Positions 9,602-17,776 of a stretch of DNA of 64,000 nucleotides are shown here, in pieces. The position numbers were made by a program, and so were the translations under genes. The stretch spans positions 872,979 through 936,978 of the forward strand of contig JAEPNY010000002.1 of the NCBI GenBank assembly GCA_017643165.1, in the 5' to 3' direction. The notes under the pieces were generated by a model. The model made no database searches, had not been told where the DNA came from, and saw only the letters and a program-made list of their open reading frames with translations. This DNA comes from Psychroserpens sp. (GTDB lineage: Bacteria > Bacteroidota > Bacteroidia > Flavobacteriales > Flavobacteriaceae). Within the stretch, counting starts at the first letter, position 1; each line of letters starts with the position of its first letter.

Positions 9602-9922
9602 TCAACGTACTTTTAGATAGCTACCAAATAATTCGATTTCATTAACGATTTTCAAGGCTTTTATTCCTGTTTCTGAAAGACGATAACTTACCTTTGGAGG
9701 CACTTCTTTAAAATCTTTTCTAACAACTATATCATAAGAAATTAAAACTTTTAACTTTTCAATAAGAACTTTTTCAGAGATATCTGGAATCTCTCTTTTT
9801 ATTTGCCCAAAACGCAATTCACCTGTTCCAATTATTTTTATAATAATTAAATTCCACTTACCACCTAATGCATTTAAGGCTCTTCTTAAAGGACAATTTA
9901 TAAACTCATTATTATCTTCCAT
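9602..9922 (-). CDS. HxlR-family transcriptional regulator
   Basis: 106 residues, the normal length of the family. It shows the diagnostic NCPLRRALNALGGKWNLIII opening of the winged helix, with the family cysteine, followed by LRFGQIKREIPDISEKVLIEKL as the recognition region. HxlR proteins respond to redox or electrophile signals. This one faces the CDGSH-glutamate synthase fusion gene across a 73-bp gap and probably controls it and itself. The gene is on the minus strand, downstream of nothing and upstream of the BspA-like gene by 67 bp. Confidence 0.85.
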   Translation of the reverse strand: MEDNNEFINCPLRRALNALGGKWNLIIIKIIGTGELRFGQIKREIPDISEKVLIEKLKVLISYDIVVRKDFKEVPPKVSYRLSETGIKALKIVNEIELFGSYLKVR

Positions 9923-9949
9923 ACACTTACCTTTTGGTTAGTACTTGTG

Positions 9950-9981
9950 CAAATGTAATTAATACGCTATTATTGTACAAC
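9950..9981 (-). promoter_or_regulatory. Flavobacterial-type promoter of the hxlR-like gene
   Basis: On the minus strand GTTG (9978-9981) is followed after 20 nt by TACATTTG (9950-9957), matching the Bacteroidota TTG/TAnnTTTG pattern. The -33 side overlaps a TTAGTAC (9938-9944) / GTACAACTAA (9975-9984) imperfect inverted repeat that could be the regulator's own operator. Confidence 0.5.
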
Positions 9982-9995
9982 TAAATACAAAAGAT

Positions 9996-11510
9996 ATGTC
10001 CAAACCAAAAATAGCAGATAGAAAACCTATCAAAGTAGAACTGAAAAAAGGCGAAGAGCAATACTGGTGTGCTTGCGGATTAAGTAATAACCAACCATAT
10101 TGTGATGGTTCACACCGAACAACTGATATTACACCTGTAAGATTTGAAGCCGAAGAAACTGGAGATGCTTATTTATGTATGTGTAAACATTCTAAAAATG
10201 CACCTTATTGCGATGGCACACACGCTAAATTGCCCGAAACTGATAGTTCTTCAACTACAGAAGCACCTGCTAGTAGTAGTGGCTCAACCAAAGAAGAGCC
10301 AACTTTGGCATATATTAAAGCACTCGCAAGAGATGGCTTGTCTAAAACAGGTCATCACGGAGAAATGGGTGCAATGGGTGTTCCGCTAACTGAACTACCT
10401 CAATGGAAAGACATTCAAATTCTTGCCGCTCAAATGGCTACAAAACCTTTAATGGAAGATGTTGCTGTTGGGTCTGAATTAATAATTGGACCAAATGCTA
10501 AAAAACCATTAAAATTAGACATTCCATTATTTGTTTCTGATATGAGTTTTGGTGCGTTATCTGAAGAAGCAAAAATATCACTATCAAAAGGCGCTGAACT
10601 TGCAGGAACAGGAATTTGCTCTGGAGAAGGCGGAATGCTTGACGAAGAGCAGCAAGCAAACTCTAAATATTTTTACGAATATGCTTCTGCAAAATTTGGT
10701 TTTGACTGGGAAAAGCTAAAAAGAGTTCAGGCTTTTCACTTTAAAGGTGGGCAAGGAGCAAAAACAGGAACTGGCGGACACCTTTCTGGAAATAAAGTCA
10801 TTGGAAAAATAGCAAAGGTTAGAAATTTGAAAGAAGGAACACCGGCAGTTTCGCCACCAACTTTTGACGATTTGCACACAACAGGAGATTATAAAGAATT
10901 TGCAGATAAAGTCCGTGAAATTTCTGGTGGAATTCCGATTGGTTTTAAGTTGTCAGCAAATCATATTGAGGATGACATTCAATTTGCACTAGATGCAAGT
11001 GCCGACTATATAATTTTAGACGGAAGAGGTGGCGGAACTGGTGCTGCACCATTAATATTTAGAAATAATATTTCAGTACCTACTATTTTAGCATTAGCTA
11101 GAGCTAGACATTATTTAGATAAAGTAAACAGAAAAGATGTAACACTAATAATTACAGGTGGAATACGTGTTCCAGATGACTTTATCAAGGCAATGGCATT
11201 AGGCGCAGATGGAATTGCTTTATCAAATTCTGCATTACAGTCTATTGGATGTGTCGCCGCAAGAATGTGCAATACAAATAATTGTCCAGCTGGAGTTGCA
11301 ACACAAAAACCTGAATTAAGAAAATTATTGAATGTAGATAAATCTGCTAAACAATTATATAATTTCTTTACTGCATCTACCGAGTTAATGCAGGTAATGG
11401 CAAGAGCCTGTGGACACGACCATTTGAATAAATTTAATCAAAAAGACATTACCACTTGGAAGAAAGAAATGGCGGAATGGACTGGTATAAAGTTTGGTGG
11501 AATGAAATAA
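9996..11510 (+). CDS. CDGSH iron-sulfur / FMN glutamate synthase-like fusion protein
   Basis: 504 residues. Two CDGSH-type [2Fe-2S] modules lie at the N-terminus (ligands C25, C27, C36, H40 and C61, C63, C72, H76). A Ser/Thr/Pro-rich linker (about 83-100) leads to a glutamate synthase-like FMN barrel (about 105-500). The barrel shows GHHGEMGAMG, DMSFGALS, GGQGAKTGTGGHL and DGRGGGTGAAP, and a late cysteine cluster C(N)xxxCPAGVATQ typical of the iron-sulfur part of the synthase domain. No glutaminase domain is present, so ammonia-dependent or other FMN redox chemistry is likely; the substrate is unknown. The stop codon lies five bases before the opening box of site D. Confidence 0.85.
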   Translation: MSKPKIADRKPIKVELKKGEEQYWCACGLSNNQPYCDGSHRTTDITPVRFEAEETGDAYLCMCKHSKNAPYCDGTHAKLPETDSSSTTEAPASSSGSTKEEPTLAYIKALARDGLSKTGHHGEMGAMGVPLTELPQWKDIQILAAQMATKPLMEDVAVGSELIIGPNAKKPLKLDIPLFVSDMSFGALSEEAKISLSKGAELAGTGICSGEGGMLDEEQQANSKYFYEYASAKFGFDWEKLKRVQAFHFKGGQGAKTGTGGHLSGNKVIGKIAKVRNLKEGTPAVSPPTFDDLHTTGDYKEFADKVREISGGIPIGFKLSANHIEDDIQFALDASADYIILDGRGGGTGAAPLIFRNNISVPTILALARARHYLDKVNRKDVTLIITGGIRVPDDFIKAMALGADGIALSNSALQSIGCVAARMCNTNNCPAGVATQKPELRKLLNVDKSAKQLYNFFTASTELMQVMARACGHDHLNKFNQKDITTWKKEMAEWTGIKFGGMK

Positions 11511-11514
11511 CTGT

Positions 11515-11645
11515 TTACAACAACGTATATAAAAAATAGCAGTTAAGAGCTAAACTTAAAGTTTGTTCTTTTCTGCTATCGTTGTTTTCAAACGGAAATG
11601 TAGTAAATATAAATCTGCTACTTTTCATATACAAAACCGTTAGGC
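11515..11645 (+). repeat. attC-like site D
   Basis: A 131-bp site with opening box TTACAAC and closing box GTTAGGC, a classical integron core. The inner arms have changed together, GTATAT on the left with ATATAC on the right, instead of GTGTAT with ATACAC elsewhere. The opening box does not pair with the start of unit C-D (GTTGGCA). Confidence 0.6.
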
Positions 11646-11826
11646 AACATTTGAAAGAAAAATGCTGAATTCATAACTAATTTCCTGCAGTTTACCATGT
11701 ACATTCTGTATTTAACAGAAAAACTCAAAACCCATTAATTTTTATTTAAAAAATAATTTAACTTGTTATTAATATTGTGATGTGCAATAGAAATAATGCT
11801 TATGCTCTTAAAGTAAATTCTAGGAT

Positions 11827-13206
11827 ATGAAAACTTCTAATTTAAAATTCTTACTAACTTTCCTGTTAGTTTTACTTTTATTTGAATCGTGTAATACTGA
11901 TGACGACCAAATCAATGTAAATACAAATGAAACAGTTGTAACTGATGAAATAACTCAACTTATGGTCGAGTGGAATGATTTATGGCTAGAAATAGATCGA
12001 TATTCCTTTGGTATGCGACCAAATGCAACGTCTAGGGCTTTGGCATATATACATCTTGCTGCTTATGAAACTGCAGTTGACGATATGATAGATCTCACTT
12101 CAAATACTTCTAGATTTCAAAATTTAATCATCGATAATACTCAGCGCGCCAATACTATTGATTTAAATATTGCATTAAATACAAGTTATGCTGTAGCAAT
12201 GAATCACTTTATGTTTAATATTTCTAGTGAAATGGCAAGTGAAATAGACCAATTTAAAGTCACGAAAGAGAATATATTTTTACAAAATGTTTCTAATCAG
12301 GTACTTCAAAACTCTCGTGAATGGGGAAACTATGTTGCAGAACAAGTCATAGCATTTAGCCAAACTGACGTTCAGGCAGAATCACAAATATTAGAACCAC
12401 AACCGTTATCTTATGAGCCACCAGTTGGAGAAGGTTACTGGACATATAGTGCCGATCCCGAACGAGCCTTGTATCCGTATTGGGAATCCGTTCGTACTTT
12501 TGTAATTTCTTCTGATATGACTTCGAGTATCGAACCAATGGATTACAGTGAAGACTCAGCTAGTGACTATTTTTCACAGATGAATGAGGTGTATACTGTA
12601 AATAACACAGCTAAATTGGAAGATAATGAAGATTTATGGGTTGCCGAGTATTGGTCAGATGATGTTGAAGGTCTTATGATGAGTCCACCAGGAAGGCAAA
12701 TTTCAATAGCTAAACAATTAATCGTTCAAAATGATTTAAACTATGAAACATCTTTAGTACTACTGCTTAAATTAGGCTTCGCACTTAATGATGCGGCAGT
12801 ATCTACTTGGGCAGATAAGTACAACTACATGGTTATGAGACCAAATGTATATATACAAGAATTTATTGATCCCGACTATGAAACCAATCTCTACAGATTT
12901 ATTAACTGGCCAAACCCATCATTTCCAAGCTATCCATCTGGTCATTCCTGCTTTGCTTCGGCAGCGGGTGGTGTTTTTATCAATACGTTTGGTAATAATA
13001 TAGATTTTACTGAACGCTCTCATGAAGGAAGAACTGAGTTCAGAGGTACACCCAGACAGTTTTACTCTATTAGTGAAATGGTTGAAGATGCTGCATTTTC
13101 AAGAGTGCCCTTAGGAGTTCATATGCGAATAGATTGCACAGAGGGAATGCGACTGGGTTATGAAATTTCTGCAGCTGTCAATGATTTTGATTTATCAACT
13201 AATTAA
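11827..13206 (+). CDS. Vanadium-dependent haloperoxidase-like (PAP2 superfamily) lipoprotein
   Basis: 459 residues with a lipoprotein signal (LLLFESCNTDDD). The C-terminal half carries the vanadate/phosphate-binding pattern in order: KYNYMVMRP (K-x6-RP), YPSGHSC, and SRVPLGVH (SR-x5-H). The N-terminal half is the all-helical repeat typical of bacterial vanadium haloperoxidase homologues. Whether it oxidises halides or is an acid phosphatase cannot be told from the motif alone, because the two share it. It is the only gene of unit D-E and starts about 180 bp after site D; that gap shows nothing recognisable. Confidence 0.8.
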   Translation: MKTSNLKFLLTFLLVLLLFESCNTDDDQINVNTNETVVTDEITQLMVEWNDLWLEIDRYSFGMRPNATSRALAYIHLAAYETAVDDMIDLTSNTSRFQNLIIDNTQRANTIDLNIALNTSYAVAMNHFMFNISSEMASEIDQFKVTKENIFLQNVSNQVLQNSREWGNYVAEQVIAFSQTDVQAESQILEPQPLSYEPPVGEGYWTYSADPERALYPYWESVRTFVISSDMTSSIEPMDYSEDSASDYFSQMNEVYTVNNTAKLEDNEDLWVAEYWSDDVEGLMMSPPGRQISIAKQLIVQNDLNYETSLVLLLKLGFALNDAAVSTWADKYNYMVMRPNVYIQEFIDPDYETNLYRFINWPNPSFPSYPSGHSCFASAAGGVFINTFGNNIDFTERSHEGRTEFRGTPRQFYSISEMVEDAAFSRVPLGVHMRIDCTEGMRLGYEISAAVNDFDLSTN

Positions 13207-13261
13207 AAAATAACTGCCATTTTTAATTTACTTTGGAAAAAACAAATGAATTAAAAACGTT

Positions 13262-13393
13262 GCCTAACAACGTGTATAGTTAATAGCTAAGTTGGTTAAG
13301 CAAAAGAAAAATTCCTACCTTTAATGAAAATCAATACAGCGGAAAAATCCTCACGGATATTTCCGCTACAAACCATACACGAAGACGTTATAT
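13262..13393 (+). repeat. attC-like site E
   Basis: 132 bp, opening GCCTAAC and closing GTTATAT. The opening box pairs exactly with GTTAGGC at 11639-11645, extending to GTTAGGCAAC on both sides. It contains an inner hairpin CGGAAA/TTTCCG and the CGTGTAT/ATACACG arms. Confidence 0.65.
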
Positions 13394-13524
13394 ACAAGCA
13401 AAACCCTAATAATTAAAAATATCCTCTATTGGCTTCTTAAAAAATTTTAAAAGATATATTATGCAAGCATAATATTATGATCTATTTTTGCGCAAAAATT
13501 AAGATAATAAAGTTCCATTTTTTC

Positions 13525-14319
13525 ATGCAAAAGTTACAAAATATAGAAAATGAGCTAAAAGAGCTAAGGAATGATTTACGAAATCATGACGTTTACAGTA
13601 CATTAAAAGACATTAATGATATTAAAATTTTTATGGCAAATCATGTATTTGCTGTTTGGGATTTCATGTCTTTGTTAAAAGCTTTGCAAGTTGAATTAAC
13701 AACGGTAAAGGTTCCTTGGATTCCCTCAAGAAACCAAACCTTATCAAGATTTATAAACGAAATTGTGCATGGTGAAGAAAGCGATAAAAACGAACTTGGA
13801 GAACCTAAGAGTCATTTTGAAATGTATCTTGATGCAATGAAACAGGCAAAAGCGGATACACATGAGATTGAGGCTTTAGTTGAAAATATTAGTCTTGGTC
13901 ATTCAATAGAATATTCGTTGAACGAATTAGATGTCGATCAAAGAGTGTCAGATTTTGTGAAGTTTACTTTTTCAATTATTGAATCACAAAAAACTCATCT
14001 AATAGCTTCTGCTTTTACATTTGGACGCGAAGATGTTATACCTGACATGTTTATAGAAATACTCAAAAATGCTGATTCAGAAAACAATTCTAACAGTAAG
14101 TTGAAATATTATTTAGAAAGACATATCGAACTAGATGGAGATGAACATGGACCTTTATCCCTAGAAATGATTTCAGAATTATGTCAAGATGACGACCAAA
14201 AATGGGAGGAAGTTTTAGTAGTTGCAAAACAATCACTGGAAAAAAGAATTGTACTATGGAATTGCATTGATGATTTAATTCAACAGAAAAAGCCTGTATA
14301 TAACAAAGTGTATAATTAA
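13525..14319 (+). CDS. DUF3050 family protein
   Basis: From ATG 13525 the protein is 264 residues. An upstream in-frame ATG at 13477 would add a poorly fitting stretch overlapping TATTTTTG, a possible -7 box at 13483-13490. The sequence [42 protein letters not shown] and the [15 protein letters not shown] block match the DUF3050 family, which has a heme-oxygenase-like helical fold. The function is unknown. The last residues (KPVYNKVYN) and the stop are encoded inside the left arm of site F, so the cassette boundary supplies the C-terminus. It is the only gene of unit E-F. Confidence 0.8.
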   Translation: MQKLQNIENELKELRNDLRNHDVYSTLKDINDIKIFMANHVFAVWDFMSLLKALQVELTTVKVPWIPSRNQTLSRFINEIVHGEESDKNELGEPKSHFEMYLDAMKQAKADTHEIEALVENISLGHSIEYSLNELDVDQRVSDFVKFTFSIIESQKTHLIASAFTFGREDVIPDMFIEILKNADSENNSNSKLKYYLERHIELDGDEHGPLSLEMISELCQDDDQKWEEVLVVAKQSLEKRIVLWNCIDDLIQQKKPVYNKVYN

Positions 14320-14432
14320 TTGCTTTGGCCAGTGATTATTTGGAAAATTCCTTCGGAATTTCCTCAGGTTCGTATTTGTTTACTAATTTAGTTGCTTAAC
14401 CACGCAACTAACCATACACAATTCCGTTGGCA
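14298..14432 (+). repeat. attC-like site F
   Basis: 135 bp, opening ATATAAC and closing GTTGGCA. The opening box pairs exactly with the non-consensus GTTATAT that starts its unit at 13387, and pairing extends to ATACA. The inner hairpin is GGAAAATTCC-TTC-GGAATTTCC. It overlaps the 3' end of the DUF3050 gene. Confidence 0.65.
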
Positions 14433-14450
14433 GCAAGCAGAAACGCGTAT

Positions 14451-15467
14451 ATGAAAACAAACTACTTAAAAAATACGTCTTTAATAATTGGTTCACTTTT
14501 GTTGCTAATTGTGTTTGTTATCGATGTTTTCGTACCGTTAGGAGTAGCCGTAGGTGTATTTTATGTATGTTGTATAGCTCTGTTAATCCGTGAAGAAAAG
14601 CGATCCCTGTTGGTTCTTTCTATTGTTGCGACTTTACTTATAGCGGTTGTACCTTTTTTAACAATAACCCCAGAGACTAAATGGATGGCCTTTGTAAACA
14701 GAGGGATTTCCATTGTCGCTGTCTGGGTCGTATACATCATAGCCGTTAGGCATACAACGCTTGACAATGAATTGAAAAAATACACATCCAGGTTAGAATA
14801 TCAAAACAGTGCACTTAAACAATTTACCTATGTGGCATCGCACGACTTACAAGAACCTTTACGCACGGTCAGCAACTTTGTAGAACTGCTTAGACAGCAA
14901 TATCAAGGCAAACTTGACGAAAACGCTGACCATTACCTGCGTTTTATCTCAGAAGCTAGCACGCGCATGAGCGAACTTGTGAAAGGACTGCTCGACCACA
15001 GCCGAATTGGGGGTGATAAGGAATTGGTTACCGTTGACTGTAACAAACTACTGGAAGCCATTCAAAAAGACCTTGCCGCCGCTATAACAGAAACCAATAC
15101 TTCCTTTAACATAGGCGAATTGCCCCAACTCAAAGGATATAAGACAGAGCTTCGCCTACTTTTTCAAAACCTTATCAGCAACGCCATTAAATTCTGCAAG
15201 CCGGGGACAACACCGGAAATCAATATATCTGCGAAAGAGGAAAACGGGTGGACGTTTACCATACGAGATAACGGCATTGGCATTGCCGACAACCACAAAG
15301 AAAAGATATTCTTGATTTTCCAGCGCCTTCACAATAAAAATGATTACGAAGGCACAGGCATCGGCCTTGCGCACTGCCAGAAAATTATCGAGTTGCACGG
15401 TGGTAAGATTTGGGTAGATTCTCAACCCAATAAAGGAAGCACCTTTTATTTTAACATACCAAACTAA
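14451..15467 (+). CDS. Membrane sensor histidine kinase
   Basis: 338 residues from ATG 14451; a TTG at 14427 is inside the site F cut. Three to four transmembrane helices fill residues about 10-105. A short coiled linker follows, then HisKA with SHDLQEPLR (phosphoacceptor His), and HATPase_c with NLISNAIKF, IRDNGIGI and GTGIGLAHCQKIIELHGG. The kinase lacks a recognised extracellular sensing domain; the membrane region itself may sense. It is followed 6 bp later by a response regulator in the same unit, so the pair moves together. Codon use is visibly more GC-rich than in the neighbouring cassettes, which suggests a different source. Confidence 0.85.
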   Translation: MKTNYLKNTSLIIGSLLLLIVFVIDVFVPLGVAVGVFYVCCIALLIREEKRSLLVLSIVATLLIAVVPFLTITPETKWMAFVNRGISIVAVWVVYIIAVRHTTLDNELKKYTSRLEYQNSALKQFTYVASHDLQEPLRTVSNFVELLRQQYQGKLDENADHYLRFISEASTRMSELVKGLLDHSRIGGDKELVTVDCNKLLEAIQKDLAAAITETNTSFNIGELPQLKGYKTELRLLFQNLISNAIKFCKPGTTPEINISAKEENGWTFTIRDNGIGIADNHKEKIFLIFQRLHNKNDYEGTGIGLAHCQKIIELHGGKIWVDSQPNKGSTFYFNIPN

Positions 15468-15473
15468 GAACCT

Positions 15474-15890
15474 ATGAAACAAAAATTAAAATGCATACTA
15501 TTGATAGACGATGACGAAGCGACTAACTTTCTGCATAAAATATTAATTGACAAGGAGGGTTACACTGAAAAGTGCGTTGCCGTGCAAAGCGGAAAGGAGG
15601 CACTGGACTACCTGAAATCAAAAGAAGACGGAGAACAGCCGCAACCTGAACTTATTTTCCTTGACATCAACATGCCGGTTATGAACGGCTGGGAGTTCCT
15701 TGAGGCATACAATAAACTAGATTCAGAACAACAAGGCCATATTGTGGTGGTAATGCTCACTACCTCCCTCAATCCAGACGACAAAGACAAAGCCGCCACC
15801 ATTGACAGCATTGCAGCCTTTAGAAACAAGCCACTGACCATTGAAATGGTGAACGAACTAATTGAAGAACATTTTACGGACAGATTATAA
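15474..15890 (+). CDS. Single-domain response regulator (CheY/Rcp1-like)
   Basis: 138 residues consisting only of a receiver domain: acidic pocket IDDDE, phosphoacceptor Asp in LIFLDINMPVMNGWEFL, Thr in MLTTSL and the conserved Lys in FRNKPLT. It has no DNA-binding output, so it presumably acts by protein contact or phosphotransfer. It is tightly linked to the upstream kinase and similarly GC-rich. The LIFLDINMPVMNGWEF form is common for response regulators partnered with phytochrome-type kinases in Bacteroidota. Confidence 0.88.
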   Translation: MKQKLKCILLIDDDEATNFLHKILIDKEGYTEKCVAVQSGKEALDYLKSKEDGEQPQPELIFLDINMPVMNGWEFLEAYNKLDSEQQGHIVVVMLTTSLNPDDKDKAATIDSIAAFRNKPLTIEMVNELIEEHFTDRL

Positions 15891-15906
15891 AAGTAAAAAG
15901 GCCCGC

Positions 15907-15966
15907 TGCCAACACAACCTATACGCAATACCCTTCGGGATACTGCGCATAGCAAAACCGTTAGCT
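15907..15966 (+). repeat. attC-like site G (short form)
   Basis: 60 bp, opening TGCCAAC and closing GTTAGCT. The opening box pairs exactly with GTTGGCA at 14426, extending to GTTGGCAGC. The inner arms are CTATACGCA and TGCGCATAG, changed together relative to the other sites, around an ACCC-TTC-GGGAT loop like that of site B. Confidence 0.65.
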
Positions 15967-15984
15967 ATCATTTGGTAAAACATT

Positions 15985-16893
15985 ATGAGAAAATATTTAA
16001 TTATTTTATTAGTTCTTATTTCTTCTTGTAACCAAGATAGCTCTGATTGGATTGACAGGACCAAACACGAAGGTTTGTACAATTTAGACAAATCAACCTC
16101 ATTTGAAACATACTGTACGGAAGAGAACCCAAAGAATATTGAGAATACCATCAAAAATCTTGAACAAGCCAAGTCATATTTTGATAAGATTTTTAAAGAG
16201 GATTTAAATTTTGCAGTATTATTTGTGGACAATTCTAATTGGAATAAATATGCTTTTTCGCCACCACCAGGAATGCCACAAGCACATTATCAAGGAAATA
16301 TGGTTTTAGGGCTTGGTAATTCAGTAATGTCCATGCGTGCCAATCAAGGGCTTAAACAAGTTCCAGACTCAAAATTAGAATTATTAAAACAGCATTTTGG
16401 TAAAGAATTAAATTTGGATTTGTTTTATAGAGATGCATTGTCACTGCACGAGTTAGGGCATTTATATCAGTTTCACAAAACCGGAAAAGGTACTCAAAGA
16501 CACTGGCTAAATGAAATTTTCGGAAATTTATGTCAGGTAGCTGGTTCAAAAAATTTGAATTCTCAAGACGTCTTTAATCAAATGGATGTATATCAATTAT
16601 TTCTTATCAACTCAAACAAATGGGGCGAATTAAAATTTAAGACATTGGAACAGTTTGAGAATGATTATTTTGAAATATTAAAGCAAGGAAAGAATTATGG
16701 TTGGTATCAAACTCAATTCTATCTAAAAGCTAAAGAATTGTATGCAACCTTTGGAGATAAGTTCGTTACTGAATTTCGTGACTTTTTAATAGAAATTAAT
16801 CCCGACAGAATTGGTCGAATTGATGATAAAGAACTAAATGAATTAATGAGCAATAAATTAGGAAATCAAGTAGTACAAATATTAGAATGGTAA
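15985..16893 (+). CDS. Lipoprotein with HExxH zinc-peptidase motif
   Basis: 302 residues. A short lipoprotein signal (MRKYLIILLVLISSCNQDS) puts the mature N-terminus at Cys16. LSLHELGHLYQFHKTG contains HExxH, the zinc-binding and catalytic motif of gluzincins, and NEIFGNL about 20 residues later could provide the third ligand (Glu). The family was not recognised by name. It is the only gene of unit G-H and the second HExxH protein in the array, but it shows no obvious further similarity to the one at the left edge. A surface-anchored peptidase is inferred. Confidence 0.65.
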   Translation: MRKYLIILLVLISSCNQDSSDWIDRTKHEGLYNLDKSTSFETYCTEENPKNIENTIKNLEQAKSYFDKIFKEDLNFAVLFVDNSNWNKYAFSPPPGMPQAHYQGNMVLGLGNSVMSMRANQGLKQVPDSKLELLKQHFGKELNLDLFYRDALSLHELGHLYQFHKTGKGTQRHWLNEIFGNLCQVAGSKNLNSQDVFNQMDVYQLFLINSNKWGELKFKTLEQFENDYFEILKQGKNYGWYQTQFYLKAKELYATFGDKFVTEFRDFLIEINPDRIGRIDDKELNELMSNKLGNQVVQILEW

Positions 16894-16899
16894 AACGAT

Positions 16900-17031
16900 A
16901 GCTAACAACGTGTATAGCTCATTGCTGCTGAATTTCCTACTCGGAAATTCTTGTGCAATTTGCTATCTTGTTTCCTTAATCGGAAAATCATACTGATTTT
17001 CCGCAACAAACCATACACGAACACGTTGGGC
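16900..17031 (+). repeat. attC-like site H
   Basis: 132 bp, opening AGCTAAC and closing GTTGGGC. The opening box pairs exactly with GTTAGCT at 15960, and pairing extends to GTTAGCTATC with only one mismatch before a further TTT. The inner hairpin is GGAAAATCA/TGATTTTCC. Confidence 0.65.
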
Positions 17032-17043
17032 AACATTAAAAAA

Positions 17044-17766
17044 ATGACGAAACACCTCATAATTCTTCTAGTCTTATTCTTAATCTTTTCATGTATATCT
17101 GAAAACAAAGAGACAAATAAATTCAAAGTGGAATATCATGGTGCACTAAAAAACATGATGCACAAAGGAGATATTTCTGCGAAGGTCAAACTTACAGATT
17201 TTGAAAATCTTGAACACTTTTATGCACTCGGAGCAGCAGAAAATTTAAAAGGTGAAATTCAAATACTAAATAGTAAACCTTACAATACATCTGTTGTTGA
17301 TAGCTCATTAATGTTTGATAACTCTTATGATAAAAATGCTACACTTTTAGTTTACGCTACTGTAAATAAATGGAATTCGTTTAAAATCCCTAACGAAATT
17401 AAAACATATGAGCAATTAGAAAATTTCATTAATCTGACAGCAAAAACCAATGAAATAAATACTGATGAACCATTTCCATTTTTGATTGAAGGAAAACCAA
17501 AATACGTGGATTGGCATGTGATAAATTGGAAAGATGGAGATATGGAACATTCTCATATCAAACATATCAATTCAGGACTCAATGATCGCTTATCAAATAA
17601 GTCAGTTCACATGCTTGGATTCTATTCAAATTCTCATCATGCAATCTTTACACATCACACTACCAATATGCACATTCATTTGGTAACTACTGAAAATGAT
17701 ATTGCTGGTCATGTAGATGATTTAAATCTAAATAATGGAATGGTTTTAAAACTTCCTCGTATTTAA
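17044..17766 (+). CDS. Acetolactate decarboxylase-like lipoprotein
   Basis: From ATG 17044, 240 residues; this start gives a clean lipoprotein signal (LVLFLIFSCISEN). The body has MHIHLVTTENDIAGHVDDL, the HxH...GHV zinc-ligand pattern of alpha-acetolactate decarboxylase, and an earlier GALKNMMHKGD/FENLEHFYALG block in the position of the family's N-terminal strand region. Known family members are mostly soluble enzymes producing acetoin; here the lipid anchor places it outside the cytoplasm, so the natural substrate is uncertain. It begins 13 bp after site H and is the only gene of unit H-I. Confidence 0.65.
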   Translation: MTKHLIILLVLFLIFSCISENKETNKFKVEYHGALKNMMHKGDISAKVKLTDFENLEHFYALGAAENLKGEIQILNSKPYNTSVVDSSLMFDNSYDKNATLLVYATVNKWNSFKIPNEIKTYEQLENFINLTAKTNEINTDEPFPFLIEGKPKYVDWHVINWKDGDMEHSHIKHINSGLNDRLSNKSVHMLGFYSNSHHAIFTHHTTNMHIHLVTTENDIAGHVDDLNLNNGMVLKLPRI

Positions 17767-17776
17767 TTTAACGATT

